64,000 nucleotides of DNA, from positions 1 through 64,000 of IMG/VR virus record IMGVR_UViG_3300044614_001341. One strand, written 5' to 3'. A program made the translations under genes and the position numbers. Of this stretch, positions 47,293-56,525 are shown one piece after another (position 1 is the first letter of the stretch; every line of letters begins with the position of its first letter). A model generated the notes under the pieces. It had not been told where the DNA came from, ran no database searches, and saw only the letters and a program-made list of their open reading frames with translations. This DNA is from a virus.

Positions 47293-47302
47293 GTTTTGTC
47301 AA
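47274..47302 (-). promoter_or_regulatory. Sigma-70-type promoter at the end of nrdA
   Basis: TTGACA, 17 bp, TATTAT; the nrdA stop TGA is part of the -35, and the -10 overlaps the late box. Confidence 0.6.
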
Positions 47303-49599
47303 ATGGTGCAACTATCGCACGAAGATTCATCACTCTCCAAAATATCATTAAGAAGTGATTGAAGGTCTTGTTTTGGTTCTTCAATTACCTCATCAGTTTT
47401 GTGGTCATAAGTATTTTGATAGTATGCTGTTTTCCATCCCATCTTCCAGCACATAAGAAGGTCTTGAGCCATTACTGATGTTGGGACTTCATTATCTGGG
47501 TAATTTTCTGGATTATAAGACCAGTTCCCAGAAATCGCTTGATCAAAGAATTTTTGCATAACAGCAACAATATGAATGTACCCACGATTGCTAGGCATAT
47601 CCCAAAGAAGCGTATAATTGTTCTTAAGTGTTTGATACTGGGGAACAATCTGCTTAAGGGGACCTTTCTTCGATTTCTTAACGGACAAGTAACCGCGAGG
47701 TGGTTCGATTCCGTTAGTTGCGTTTGACACAACGGAACTGCTCTCCGATGGCATCTGTGCGGACAATGTTGAGTTCCGTACTCCATATTGTAGTACTTGC
47801 TGTCTAAGACTCTCCCAATCATACTTAAGTTCGTTAGGTACAATCTCATCAACATCCTTCTTATAAGTATCTATAGGAAGAATCCCTTGCCCATACTTAG
47901 TTCTATGAGAATATTCGCAAGCACCTTTTTCTTTAGCAACATTTACGGTTGCTTGAATCAAATAATACTGAAATGCTTCAGTAAGGTCGTGAACCAGTTT
48001 CCAAGCACCAGGATCATCATAATTCTCACCATTCTTAGCGAGATAATGAGCAAGACCAATATAACCTACGCCAAGTGAACGACGTGCTCTTGTGGCAATT
48101 TCTGCTGCTTTGACAGGATATCCTTGAAAATCAATGAGTTCGTCAAGAGAGCGAACAGCAAGATCGCAAAGAACCTCAAGGTCTTCATTATCCCGAATCT
48201 TTCCAACGTTAATAGCAGAAAGAATGCAAAGAGCAATTTCACCATCAGGATCATCAATATGTTGAATGGGTTTGGTTGGAAGAGTAATTTCCTGGCACAG
48301 GTTGCTCATCTCAACTTTATCCATAAAGGATGAGTGAGAGTTACAGTGATCGATATTCATAATATACAAACGACCAGTTTCTGCACGTTCTTTCAGGAGG
48401 TCCAGAAAGAGTTCTTGAGCTCCGATAGTCTTTCTTGGAATAGACTCATCTCGTTCATAACGTACATATAACTCGTCAAAAGCATCAGTTCCAAAAGCAT
48501 CATACAGACCAGGAACTGCGTGTGGGGAGAAGAGAGAGACCTCTTCGTTTTTGATGAATCGTTCATAGAACAATTTGGAGATTTGGATACTGTAGTCTAA
48601 CTTACGAACACGGTTATCTTCGGTTCCTTTGTTATTTTTTAATACTAGGATGTCTTCGATCTCTTGGTGCCAGATTGGGAAGTGGACAGTTGCTGATCCA
48701 CCTCGGATGCCATTTTGAGTGCAGCATCGGACAGTTGCTTCAAACTTTTTGAGGAAAGGGACAACACCTGTATGCTGAACTTCTCCACCTCTGATTTTAG
48801 CGTTGATGCCCCTGATGCGACCTGCGTTGATACCGATGCCCGCCCTTTGTGCAACATATCTGCCGATAGCCATATCAGAACTAAAGATGCTATCGAGGGT
48901 GTCATCAACATCAACAAGAACACAGCTAGCATATTGTCGAAGTGGAGTTCGCACTCCCGCCATGATAGGTGTGGGAATGTTGATTTTGTGTTTGGAGATT
49001 GCATCGTAGTACTTCCTAACGTAGTCTAAACGGGTTTCTTTAGGATACTTTGAAAAAATAGTTGCCGCAATCAAAAGGTACATAAACTGTGGCGTTTCAT
49101 AAAGTTCACCAGAACTTCTGTCTTGCACAAGGTACTTATCAACGACTTGACGTAGACCTGCATAAGTGAACAAATAGTCACGACTGTGATCAATGAACGA
49201 CTCAAGTTTATCAAACTCTTCATCGGTATACAGGTCAAGAATTTCTGCGTCATAGACGCCCCTACCAACGGCACGAAGCACGTGCTGCTTAACTGTAGGG
49301 CATTCGTGCATACGACCAAACAATTGCTTGCGAAGGGCAAACAGAAGCAGGCGAGCAGCGACGAACTGATAGTTGGGGTGATCTAGATCAATCAGGTCAG
49401 AAGCAGAGCGAATCAGAATTTCCTGAATCTCTGCAGTTGTAATACCATCATAAAATTGGATGCCTGATTGCATTTCTACTTGAGATGCTGATACGCTTGC
49501 TAGGTCTTTGCAGGCTTCCTCCACCATAATGTGGAGTTTATTTAAATCAAGGGGTTCAGTTTTACCATTTCTCTTAACGACTTTCGTTCCGTTGCTCAT
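47299..49599 (-). CDS. nrdA: Ribonucleotide reductase class Ia, large subunit
   Basis: 766 residues. N-terminal ATP-cone-like region (KVVKRNGKTEPLDLNKLHIM), active-site segments YASCVLVDVDDTLDSI, NLCQEITLPTKPIQ and CILSAINVGKI, AQMPSESSSVVSNATNGIEP, and the C-terminal redox pair SCDSCTI. Reduces ribonucleoside diphosphates. Uninterrupted; the homing gene is outside it. Confidence 0.95.
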   Translation of the reverse strand: MSNGTKVVKRNGKTEPLDLNKLHIMVEEACKDLASVSASQVEMQSGIQFYDGITTAEIQEILIRSASDLIDLDHPNYQFVAARLLLFALRKQLFGRMHECPTVKQHVLRAVGRGVYDAEILDLYTDEEFDKLESFIDHSRDYLFTYAGLRQVVDKYLVQDRSSGELYETPQFMYLLIAATIFSKYPKETRLDYVRKYYDAISKHKINIPTPIMAGVRTPLRQYASCVLVDVDDTLDSIFSSDMAIGRYVAQRAGIGINAGRIRGINAKIRGGEVQHTGVVPFLKKFEATVRCCTQNGIRGGSATVHFPIWHQEIEDILVLKNNKGTEDNRVRKLDYSIQISKLFYERFIKNEEVSLFSPHAVPGLYDAFGTDAFDELYVRYERDESIPRKTIGAQELFLDLLKERAETGRLYIMNIDHCNSHSSFMDKVEMSNLCQEITLPTKPIQHIDDPDGEIALCILSAINVGKIRDNEDLEVLCDLAVRSLDELIDFQGYPVKAAEIATRARRSLGVGYIGLAHYLAKNGENYDDPGAWKLVHDLTEAFQYYLIQATVNVAKEKGACEYSHRTKYGQGILPIDTYKKDVDEIVPNELKYDWESLRQQVLQYGVRNSTLSAQMPSESSSVVSNATNGIEPPRGYLSVKKSKKGPLKQIVPQYQTLKNNYTLLWDMPSNRGYIHIVAVMQKFFDQAISGNWSYNPENYPDNEVPTSVMAQDLLMCWKMGWKTAYYQNTYDHKTDEVIEEPKQDLQSLLNDILESDESSCDSCTI

Positions 49600-50567
49600 A
49601 TTTTCTTCCAGTTGTTAAACTTAATTTTTGCTTCTAAACCTGAGTAGGTATTTGATTTTAACACATCCATAACATTAAGTCCAGCTAAAACCATATCATT
49701 AATATCTTTTTGCTGAATACTCGTTGGCCAAATAATTACCTTGTCACCTCTATTGATGGTTTTTGATATTCTGTTGACGATTTCTCGATTGCGTGGTTCG
49801 TTATCAAAAACGTAAATATAATCGCCCCAATTAAACGCCCCAATATCAACGTCGGACCCGCACATAGCAACAGCATTTTCAATAAATGTTGAGTCGAAAG
49901 GTCCTTCAACAATGTAAATGGGTTTCGAAGAATCCACTTGGTCAAGTCCATAAAGTTTGGGCGATTCATCAGAGAGCATCACAGTAATATATTTAACAGG
50001 ATTGGGACCCAATGCCCTTCCCTGAAAACCTATTAAATTAGAGTCTGTATCATACAATGGTATAATAATGCGACTCTCATCCCTACCGATAGTGTCAAAC
50101 GTAACTTTTTGAGTGTTAGTCCATGCTTTAAATTTATCAGCAAAATAAAACTTTTCTGGATTGAGTTTCCTTTTTTCCAGATACTCTTTAGCGATTGGTA
50201 TTTTTGATGCTTTAGGCAAATCTAGTTTCTTTTTAAAGACTGGTTTTGCAAACTCAAACTTTGGTTCCTCAACCACAAAGTTTCTACCAGTGTGCCCCTC
50301 CTTGAACTTCTCAAGTGTATACTGCTTGTGAAGAACTGGATCTATTTCTTTGAGGAAGTTATTAAACGATAAACTTGCTCCGCAATTATGACACTTAAAG
50401 TTGGTATTGTTCTTTACTGGATAAATATACCCTCTAGTCTTATTCTTGTTTTTTTGAGAGTCCCCACAAATAGGGCAGCGAAAGTTGTAGAGATCTGCCT
50501 TGACCCTTTTAAATTTTTGAAGACGCGAAGATACCAATCCAATATACTTGGAATCAATCAAATCCAT
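49596..50567 (-). CDS. gp61: DNA primase, T4 gp61 type
   Basis: 323 residues. N-terminal zinc-binding pair (RCPICGDSQKNKNKTRG, FKCHNCGASLSFNNF) followed by a TOPRIM-like segment (KPIYIVEGPFDSTFIENAVA and YIYVFDNEPRN). Makes RNA primers for lagging-strand synthesis with the gp41 helicase encoded at 58126. ATGA overlap with nrdA. Confidence 0.92.
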   Translation of the reverse strand: MDLIDSKYIGLVSSRLQKFKRVKADLYNFRCPICGDSQKNKNKTRGYIYPVKNNTNFKCHNCGASLSFNNFLKEIDPVLHKQYTLEKFKEGHTGRNFVVEEPKFEFAKPVFKKKLDLPKASKIPIAKEYLEKRKLNPEKFYFADKFKAWTNTQKVTFDTIGRDESRIIIPLYDTDSNLIGFQGRALGPNPVKYITVMLSDESPKLYGLDQVDSSKPIYIVEGPFDSTFIENAVAMCGSDVDIGAFNWGDYIYVFDNEPRNREIVNRISKTINRGDKVIIWPTSIQQKDINDMVLAGLNVMDVLKSNTYSGLEAKIKFNNWKKI

Positions 50568-50579
50568 TATGAAGGTGCT

Positions 50580-51002
50580 TTACTTTGCTCTCTCTATTGT
50601 AACCTGAGATGGTGAGCGTGTCAAGAAAGAAACCGCTGGAGGAGCAAATTTGATAAAGATTGCAATGACCGCTAAACCACCCAGCACTTGCCATCTAAAT
50701 TTTGAAATACTTTCTACTTTTTCTTCTACCTTATCTATCCTTTCACCCAATTCTTTACTTATTTGTTCATGCTGTTCTCTTGATGATCTTTTAATATCTT
50801 CAATCATCGATACAATTAAATTGTCAGTTCTATTACACTGTTCAATCTTTTCATTATGAACGGCAAGCATTTGACTGATATTTTGACTCGTCTCACCAAT
50901 CTTTTGAATTGCCGTATCAATTCTTTCCATCATCTGCTCATACACAGATAACCTTTCTTCCAATATTGCTATTTTTGTATCGGTAGATGATGGATTAAAC
51001 AT
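50580..51002 (-). CDS. Coiled-coil protein with C-terminal membrane anchor, 140 aa
   Basis: From MFNPSSTDTKIAILEERL (ATG at 51002). Long heptad-rich region (YEQMMERIDTAIQKI ... ELGERIDKVEEKVESI) then a membrane helix (VLGGLAVIAIFIKFAPPAV). Tail-anchored topology; conserved cyanophage-type protein without a known role. Confidence 0.65.
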   Translation of the reverse strand: MFNPSSTDTKIAILEERLSVYEQMMERIDTAIQKIGETSQNISQMLAVHNEKIEQCNRTDNLIVSMIEDIKRSSREQHEQISKELGERIDKVEEKVESISKFRWQVLGGLAVIAIFIKFAPPAVSFLTRSPSQVTIERAK

Positions 51003-51010
51003 TGTCCTAA

Positions 51011-51217
51011 TTATTGTGGTGGTTTTCTTCTTTGCATCCAACGAGAACGAGACCCTTTTCCACCATAGATATATCTTTTTTTCGGTGCAGGCATCACTGG
51101 GTCATATCCTGCAACAGGACCTTTTGGATCGGCGGCGCCAGTAAACCCATTGGCACCAACTACCATACCCTCCTCTTTAAGGGTTCTAATAATAGAAATA
51201 ACTTTATCAATATCCAT
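51011..51217 (-). CDS. Small glycine-rich basic protein, 68 aa
   Basis: From MDIDKVISIIRTLKEEGM (ATG overlapping the upstream stop as TAATG). NGFTGAADPKGPVAGYDPVM and a basic end (GGKGSRSRWMQRRKPPQ). Likely a virion or assembly accessory; not recognised. Confidence 0.6.
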   Translation of the reverse strand: MDIDKVISIIRTLKEEGMVVGANGFTGAADPKGPVAGYDPVMPAPKKRYIYGGKGSRSRWMQRRKPPQ

Positions 51218-51588
51218 TAGATTGCTTGCAATTGAGAAAGACACTCATTGTCTTCCGGAATATCATGAATTTGAGTTCTAGGGTATTCTGGAAAACGATT
51301 CAAAAACAAAAGAAAACTTTTAATAGATGGCCACAGTTCTTTTTCTAAATTATAGAAAAGTAGAGGAACCGTAGCATCACTAAAAACATTAAAAAGTATG
51401 ATTAAATGATTAAGTATAAGATGAGTCTTAAGCTCACCAGTATTCTTATATCTCTTTAGTAGTCTTTTAACATAACGAATTCTTTTCAAATCAGTTTCAA
51501 AATCCTCCATCGTTACCGCTTGAGGATTATCGTAGAATTTTATAGCGAATAGTAAATAATTTTCTTCATTCAATTCATCAAATCTCAT
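51217..51588 (-). CDS. Conserved phage protein, 123 aa
   Basis: Helical soluble protein (NYLLFAIKFYDNPQAVTMED, RIRYVKRLLKRYKNTGEL). This type is widespread in T4-like cyanophages beside virion genes; function not known to me. Coupled to the next gene. Confidence 0.7.
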   Translation of the reverse strand: MRFDELNEENYLLFAIKFYDNPQAVTMEDFETDLKRIRYVKRLLKRYKNTGELKTHLILNHLIILFNVFSDATVPLLFYNLEKELWPSIKSFLLFLNRFPEYPRTQIHDIPEDNECLSQLQAI

Positions 51589-51598
51589 ACATCAATTA

Positions 51599-52183
51599 TC
51601 AGCTTTCTGGATATCTGGAATCGTCGTCGGCGTCGTTAGTAATGCTACTTCCAGCGACTAGAGTTTCGGACTTAACTCTGAAATTGCCGTGATTATCAAC
51701 GTAAGTTACAATACCAACCCATCCAGCGTGAGCAACTGCATAAGCAGCATTTTTACCACCAACTGTTCTACCAGCTGCAACAGTAGCTTCAATAGTGCTT
51801 ACACCAACAACAGTTGAAAAATATGCTTTAGCACCATTACTATTTACCTTTACATCTGGTGCATAATATTGTCCATCCTCAAGAGTGTATTTTGGTTTTT
51901 GGGTTACTGTATAAGCAACACCAACACTTATTCCTGGTCCAGTAGTCCCTATTCCAATGAGAAATTGAGTTGATCCAATTGAAAGTTGAGTAGCAGATGT
52001 TACTCCAGTTATAACCGCCTGTCCGTATGTTGCACCAACGCCAATGACTAGAATATCACCAGTAGAAATTCCAGCGGTTACAAAAGTTGTACCACTTCCA
52101 GTTACAACTTCAGTAGTGAGATTGATTGTAATAGTTCCCGTAAGACCAGAACTGAATGAATCTTTATTGCCCCAAAGAGACAT
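51599..52183 (-). CDS. Putative virion structural protein, 194 aa
   Basis: Starts MSLWGNKDSFSSG; beta-rich, Gly/Thr/Ser-rich (VVTGSGTTFVTAGISTGDIL) with a C-terminal AGWVGIVTYVDNHGNFRVKS. Composition like phage tail or capsid decoration proteins. Own late promoter. Confidence 0.65.
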   Translation of the reverse strand: MSLWGNKDSFSSGLTGTITINLTTEVVTGSGTTFVTAGISTGDILVIGVGATYGQAVITGVTSATQLSIGSTQFLIGIGTTGPGISVGVAYTVTQKPKYTLEDGQYYAPDVKVNSNGAKAYFSTVVGVSTIEATVAAGRTVGGKNAAYAVAHAGWVGIVTYVDNHGNFRVKSETLVAGSSITNDADDDSRYPES

Positions 52184-52214
52184 GTTTCCCTACCTATAAA
52201 TTCTGTTATATTGA

Positions 52215-52222
52215 TATTTATA
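52215..52222 (-). promoter_or_regulatory. T4-type late promoter fused to a terminator
   Basis: Perfect TATAAATA 31 nt before the 194-aa gene, directly following the terminator T-tract. Confidence 0.8.
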
Positions 52223-52252
52223 AAAAAAGAAGACCTTTACTTTTGGCCTTCT
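52223..52252 (-). terminator. Rho-independent terminator
   Basis: AAGAAGGCC / GGTCTTCTT stem (one G-T pair) with a 9-nt loop and seven T, 20 nt after the 59-aa gene. Confidence 0.8.
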
Positions 52253-52272
52253 TTATTTTATTTAATTTTATA

Positions 52273-52452
52273 TCAGGGTGTTAAATCTTGAGCACCTTTC
52301 TTCTTCAATACTCCTTGAGCTTGAAGAAGAATAAGTGAAAGAATACCGTTTGACTTAACTTTTGGATTTGCTCCAAGTGCTTCCGAAACTGCAAAAAGAA
52401 CGGTTGCGATAAGAGCCTGATTTGCTAAACACCAAGCGACGACTGCCGACAT
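52273..52452 (-). CDS. Small membrane protein, 59 aa
   Basis: ATG at 52452. MSAVVAWCLANQALIATVLF is a membrane helix; the rest (NGILSLILLQAQGVLKKKG) is amphipathic. Widespread-looking cyanophage protein; function unknown. Confidence 0.6.
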   Translation of the reverse strand: MSAVVAWCLANQALIATVLFAVSEALGANPKVKSNGILSLILLQAQGVLKKKGAQDLTP

Positions 52453-52492
52453 GATGACCTCCGCGTGAAGAGTATCATGTATTATTTAGGAA

Positions 52493-54130
52493 TCAATCAA
52501 ATCTAGAACCAAGGTCAGGTCTTTTTCTTGCTTGCTTAGCAGCATATCTGCCTTCACCCTGCTTACTTTCAGGTTTCGCATAAATTCCACCCGGTTGATC
52601 TACGTATCTACGACTTGATGCACGTCTTTCCTCTTTTGTTCTACCTTCTTTACCTCTGGTATGAGGATTTTGTCCCCCAGAATAAGAAGTTTGTGGGTTG
52701 GCAATTCCACCAATTTTCGTCTTTTGGCGCTGTCTTTGTGCTCCAGTAGAACCAAGTCCTCTCTTTTCTTCTGCTCTTGCTTCATCAACCATTTCACCTT
52801 CTAGATCATAAGAACACTTAAGACCAATTGCTCTCAGTTTGTTTTTAGCAAGATTCATAGCAGTTGGAATTGAACGGGGATCCATTTCATCCTGTTCTTT
52901 CTTTGCTTTTTTATCTGCCTGAACAACTGTTTCTTCTTTTACTGGTTTCGTTGGTTTTGTTTTTGCACCCCCAAAAATTTTTTGAACATTTTGCGGAAGT
53001 TCATCTACAAATTTATAAACCGAAGGTGGAACATTGGGAGCACTTCCACCACCTTTTGGTTCTGCTGCTTCTTTAACATGACCAGGAAGATCTTTGTGCT
53101 TGGTCTTTGCAAATTTCTTTGCTTCTTTCTTACTCATTCCTGCTGCTGCTTTTGCAACTTCTGGAGATGCTGGTTTTGCTCCCTTTTTAGCAGCATAAAC
53201 CATTCCCATAAACTTTTGTTGGGCGGTACTTACTGCCTTTTCTGTAATGAAAGGTCCTTCCATTTCATGATGAGCAACTTGCATATAAGAAGTTGAATTT
53301 TTTCCAGTTCCAGGAACTTCTGGATTAATAGTAATAGAATTCTTACCCTTCATCACATCAATTTTCTTTTGATTTGCATCAGGATTTACTTTTTCATCAT
53401 TTACTTCGCCAAGAAATGCTTCCGCAACACCCTTTCTTTTACCAATCGCAGTACTTCTAACTTTTCTACGATTCAGAAGATACTTATCAGTCTTATCGTG
53501 GTCACCGTCATTATCAATGTCCTTATCTTCCTTACCAACTGGGTCTAAACCTTTACCTGCCTTTGCTCTTGCAGTTTGCTCACCTTTCTTTTTTTCACCT
53601 TCATAAGGTTCACCATACCCAGTCATTTCGACAGATTGAATGTTTGAATTGGAACGAAGTGCATTAATCTTTTCGCGGTCAGCATATCTTACATATGAAC
53701 GACCATCCTTACCCGTAACTCTTACCTTATATTTTCTATGTTCAGAAGCTTCTAACTTTTCCATATATGTTAGAACGATTGGTTCCTCTTCTTTTTGAAC
53801 CCCCTCTACAAATACCATGTAAAGTGCATTTGCTACATTGGATGAAGCAAATTCTTCAATATTAAATTCTTCTGCTTTCATCCCACCTTTACCAAATAAT
53901 TTCTGCTTTACCAGAGTTTTCTCTTGTTGACTCATACTACTGTTTGCAATATATTGTGAATATGCTTGTTGAAGAGGTAACTCTTCTCTTCTAGCACGAT
54001 AACGAATATCATAAATTGCTTGCTTTACTCTTTTTTCTGGAGATTTACCACCAGCTTCCTTTTTATCTCCAGCAGCAGCGGCAGGAGCGTGTTTTCTTGC
54101 TGGAAGCTCTTCAGCAATATGTTTTTTCAT
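52493..54130 (-). CDS. Large basic modular phage protein with DUF3008-like segment
   Basis: 545 residues, highly charged. Segments: IYDIRYRARREELPLQQAYS; DKDIDNDGDHDKTDKYLLNR (calcium-binding-like, EF-like Asp run); TAQQKFMGMVYAAKKGAKPA with MSKKEAKKFAKTKHKDLP, a DUF3008-like module; a basic, glutamine/arginine-rich C-terminus. Downstream of and nearly contiguous with the cytidylyltransferase-like gene. Probably a virion or internal protein; function unknown. Confidence 0.65.
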   Translation of the reverse strand: MKKHIAEELPARKHAPAAAAGDKKEAGGKSPEKRVKQAIYDIRYRARREELPLQQAYSQYIANSSMSQQEKTLVKQKLFGKGGMKAEEFNIEEFASSNVANALYMVFVEGVQKEEEPIVLTYMEKLEASEHRKYKVRVTGKDGRSYVRYADREKINALRSNSNIQSVEMTGYGEPYEGEKKKGEQTARAKAGKGLDPVGKEDKDIDNDGDHDKTDKYLLNRRKVRSTAIGKRKGVAEAFLGEVNDEKVNPDANQKKIDVMKGKNSITINPEVPGTGKNSTSYMQVAHHEMEGPFITEKAVSTAQQKFMGMVYAAKKGAKPASPEVAKAAAGMSKKEAKKFAKTKHKDLPGHVKEAAEPKGGGSAPNVPPSVYKFVDELPQNVQKIFGGAKTKPTKPVKEETVVQADKKAKKEQDEMDPRSIPTAMNLAKNKLRAIGLKCSYDLEGEMVDEARAEEKRGLGSTGAQRQRQKTKIGGIANPQTSYSGGQNPHTRGKEGRTKEERRASSRRYVDQPGGIYAKPESKQGEGRYAAKQARKRPDLGSRFD

Positions 54131-54139
54131 GAGTAAACT

Positions 54140-55456
54140 TTACTTCTTACTTTTTCTATATTTATTTATGAATTGCTTAATATCATATCCCAAATATGCC
54201 TTTCCGCCCGCTTGAAGATTTTCTTTTCCAGTTCCAACTGCACCTGGAGTCATATCTGAAAAATGTTTGAAGGCGCCCAAAGTTCCAGTAAGAGTATTAG
54301 GATGAATATTATCTCTCATTTTACGATCCATTCTAACCTCAGTGTATTCTACTAAGTCTTTGATCCAAGACTTGAACATTTGACCAGACTCAGTTACACA
54401 AATTAGATAGTTGGTGCCTCTACGAATAATACGACCAACTAATCCAGTATTTAAATTTTCAACTTTTTCACCAAGTTTAAAAATAGATTCTGTAAGATAG
54501 TTTTCACGAAGAGTTTGAAAATCAAACTTAGGTGCAATCTCCCAAATACTCCACCCTTCTTTAACACTCATTGCACCACGAAGGATATTAAAAAGTTCTT
54601 TTGCTTCAGCAGGTTTAACCTCTGGGGGAAGACCTGAACGGAAAGTTTTAAAGTCACCTTCTGCTGCAGCAAGCCTCATTCTAGATGCGGACATTCCTTC
54701 TACACCTTTTGCGTCAGGATCTCTATCTCCAGCAGACATAACTTCAATATTATCGAAGTTATATAATTGACCATTATATTGATTAGAAAGTTTTTCAAAC
54801 TCTTTAACTCTATCTCCACCACCAATAATTCTTACACCAGCATAACCATTATTATGTGCCATTTTTAAGACATCAAAAATGGTTTTAGTATTAGAGTCAT
54901 TTACAATATTGCCCGCATGATTTGGATAAAACTTTTGCATATAAGCAATCTTTGTATCAGGATCAAGAGGATTCTTTTTCTTATCCTGACTTCTTGAAGG
55001 AAAGATTAGATATTGTCCATCTTTATCTTGAGATGCTGCTTGTGCCGCAACGTCCATTAATTGCTGGTGTCCAATTGTTGGTGGGTTAAAACGACCAAAA
55101 GCGACCGTAAGAGTTCCTTTTGTTTTGGGAACTGGAAGATATCGTGCAGGTGGTTGTTCTTGTGCTGCTGCTTGTTGCTCTGGTGCAGGTGCTTGCTGCT
55201 GAACAGGTTGCTGTTGAAGTTCTGGGTCATTATACCCAGGTGATGCAATTGTTTTTTCTTTTTCAGTTTGTACTGGATCTTTACCACCAACTTTTTGACG
55301 CTTATTATAAAACTTAAGTTGCCCGCCTTCAGTTTTTGCTACAAACTCTCCTTGCTTATCGTACCAACCACCATGCCCATCTCCAACAAGTCCAAGACGC
55401 TGTGCTTGCTGAGATGCGGTTGCTTCTGTTATGAATTGGAAAAAACTTTTCATCAT
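54140..55456 (-). CDS. Cytidylyltransferase-like (nucleotidyltransferase) protein
   Basis: 438 residues. Central domain about 110-290: VAFGRFNPPTIGHQQLMDVA contains the nucleotidyltransferase (T/H)xGH motif, RIIGGGDRVKEFEKLSNQY, and GMSASRMRLAAAEGDF matches the S-x-S-x-x-R loop. The N-terminal 100 residues are Gln-rich and the C-terminal part (NTGLVGRIIRRGTNYLICVT) has an SH3-like look. The family joins NMP to small phosphorylated substrates; substrate here unknown. Confidence 0.78.
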   Translation of the reverse strand: MMKSFFQFITEATASQQAQRLGLVGDGHGGWYDKQGEFVAKTEGGQLKFYNKRQKVGGKDPVQTEKEKTIASPGYNDPELQQQPVQQQAPAPEQQAAAQEQPPARYLPVPKTKGTLTVAFGRFNPPTIGHQQLMDVAAQAASQDKDGQYLIFPSRSQDKKKNPLDPDTKIAYMQKFYPNHAGNIVNDSNTKTIFDVLKMAHNNGYAGVRIIGGGDRVKEFEKLSNQYNGQLYNFDNIEVMSAGDRDPDAKGVEGMSASRMRLAAAEGDFKTFRSGLPPEVKPAEAKELFNILRGAMSVKEGWSIWEIAPKFDFQTLRENYLTESIFKLGEKVENLNTGLVGRIIRRGTNYLICVTESGQMFKSWIKDLVEYTEVRMDRKMRDNIHPNTLTGTLGAFKHFSDMTPGAVGTGKENLQAGGKAYLGYDIKQFINKYRKSKK

Positions 55457-55500
55457 CTATTAGAATATGTATTCATTTACTCTTATATAATGTATTTATT

Positions 55501-56424
55501 CTACACAAATCTTGCAACGGTCCTTCCCCCAAGAGGATTAATCGTAATTCTTGCCCCTTTTATACCATGATCACTTCTATCACCTTTATACACTGCTAAA
55601 AATATTGGTTCATAAGGACCAGTAATTCTATCACCATTATTCATTTTATGACCAGAAGACGTGAGTTCATAATATGTCCCTCTCTTTAAAACATTCAAAG
55701 TTCCTTGCATTGTTACATCTACATTATTTTCACCTGCAGGACCACTATAATTTTGACCATATACTGCTAATTTTTTTAATGTATCATCCTGTATTCTTCT
55801 ACCTACTGTAGTTGCTGGAGGCATACCATCAGGAAACATATTCATCAGAGTGTTTATAAATGCTTGAGTTTCTGGATGTCCATAAATTGTAGGTTCAACT
55901 CTTTTAGATGTTCCTGCCCATTGTTGAAATCCCCTTGGACCAGATCCAGCTTTATGAGATACGTGCCCAACATATCCACCCTGACCTACAAAATGAAAAT
56001 CACATTTTGGTGTTCCTGGTGTACTTTCACAAAGACCAACTTGATATGTTATTTTTCCCACTTTTAATGGAACAAAATCTGTACCAAGTTGATCCATTAT
56101 TTTTGTCAGTTGCTTATTAATACTAATAACTTCGGCGTCTTCTTTTGCCGTTGTTGCTTGAGTTCTTCCAGAAAATTCAGAATCCTTATAAAGTTCTGTG
56201 AGTCTTATTTCCTTTCCAGAATCAGTCAAAAGAACTATTGATTGACCCTTTTTAAATTTGTTAAAATTAGAAATACTTGTTAATTCTTTTAACAAATTTT
56301 TATTTAATTTTACAGATGCACCGTTACCATCGTTTACTTTAAATTCTTTTGCGTTACGAATTCTAGATACAAAGATATTAAAATTATTTCTTTTTGCAAG
56401 TTCGGATACTGATAACGTAGCCAT
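55501..56424 (-). CDS. Hypothetical protein, 307 aa
   Basis: Not recognised. N-terminus MATLSVSELAKRNNFNIFVS; a glycine-rich segment FVGQGGYVGHVSHKAGSGPR with GFQQWAGTS, which may be a nuclease-like or ligand-binding loop, and a C-terminus ending ITINPLGGRTVARFV. Soluble. Adjacent to tRNA-Leu and virion-type genes. Confidence 0.6.
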   Translation of the reverse strand: MATLSVSELAKRNNFNIFVSRIRNAKEFKVNDGNGASVKLNKNLLKELTSISNFNKFKKGQSIVLLTDSGKEIRLTELYKDSEFSGRTQATTAKEDAEVISINKQLTKIMDQLGTDFVPLKVGKITYQVGLCESTPGTPKCDFHFVGQGGYVGHVSHKAGSGPRGFQQWAGTSKRVEPTIYGHPETQAFINTLMNMFPDGMPPATTVGRRIQDDTLKKLAVYGQNYSGPAGENNVDVTMQGTLNVLKRGTYYELTSSGHKMNNGDRITGPYEPIFLAVYKGDRSDHGIKGARITINPLGGRTVARFV

Positions 56425-56443
56425 TTTTATTTTTATTTAGAAG

Positions 56444-56525
56444 TGCCCAAAAGAGGACTTGAACCTCCACTCCTTACGGAACAAGTGCCTAAAACTTGCG
56501 TGGCTACCAATTACACCATTTGGGC
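56444..56525 (-). tRNA. tRNA-Leu (UAG)
   Basis: Acceptor GCCCAAA/TTTGGGC, anticodon stem CAAGT/ACTTG with loop TTTAGGC (anticodon TAG), class II variable arm, T-arm GGTTCAAGTCC, discriminator A. Its 5' end overlaps the last codons of the HNH gene. Confidence 0.93.
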
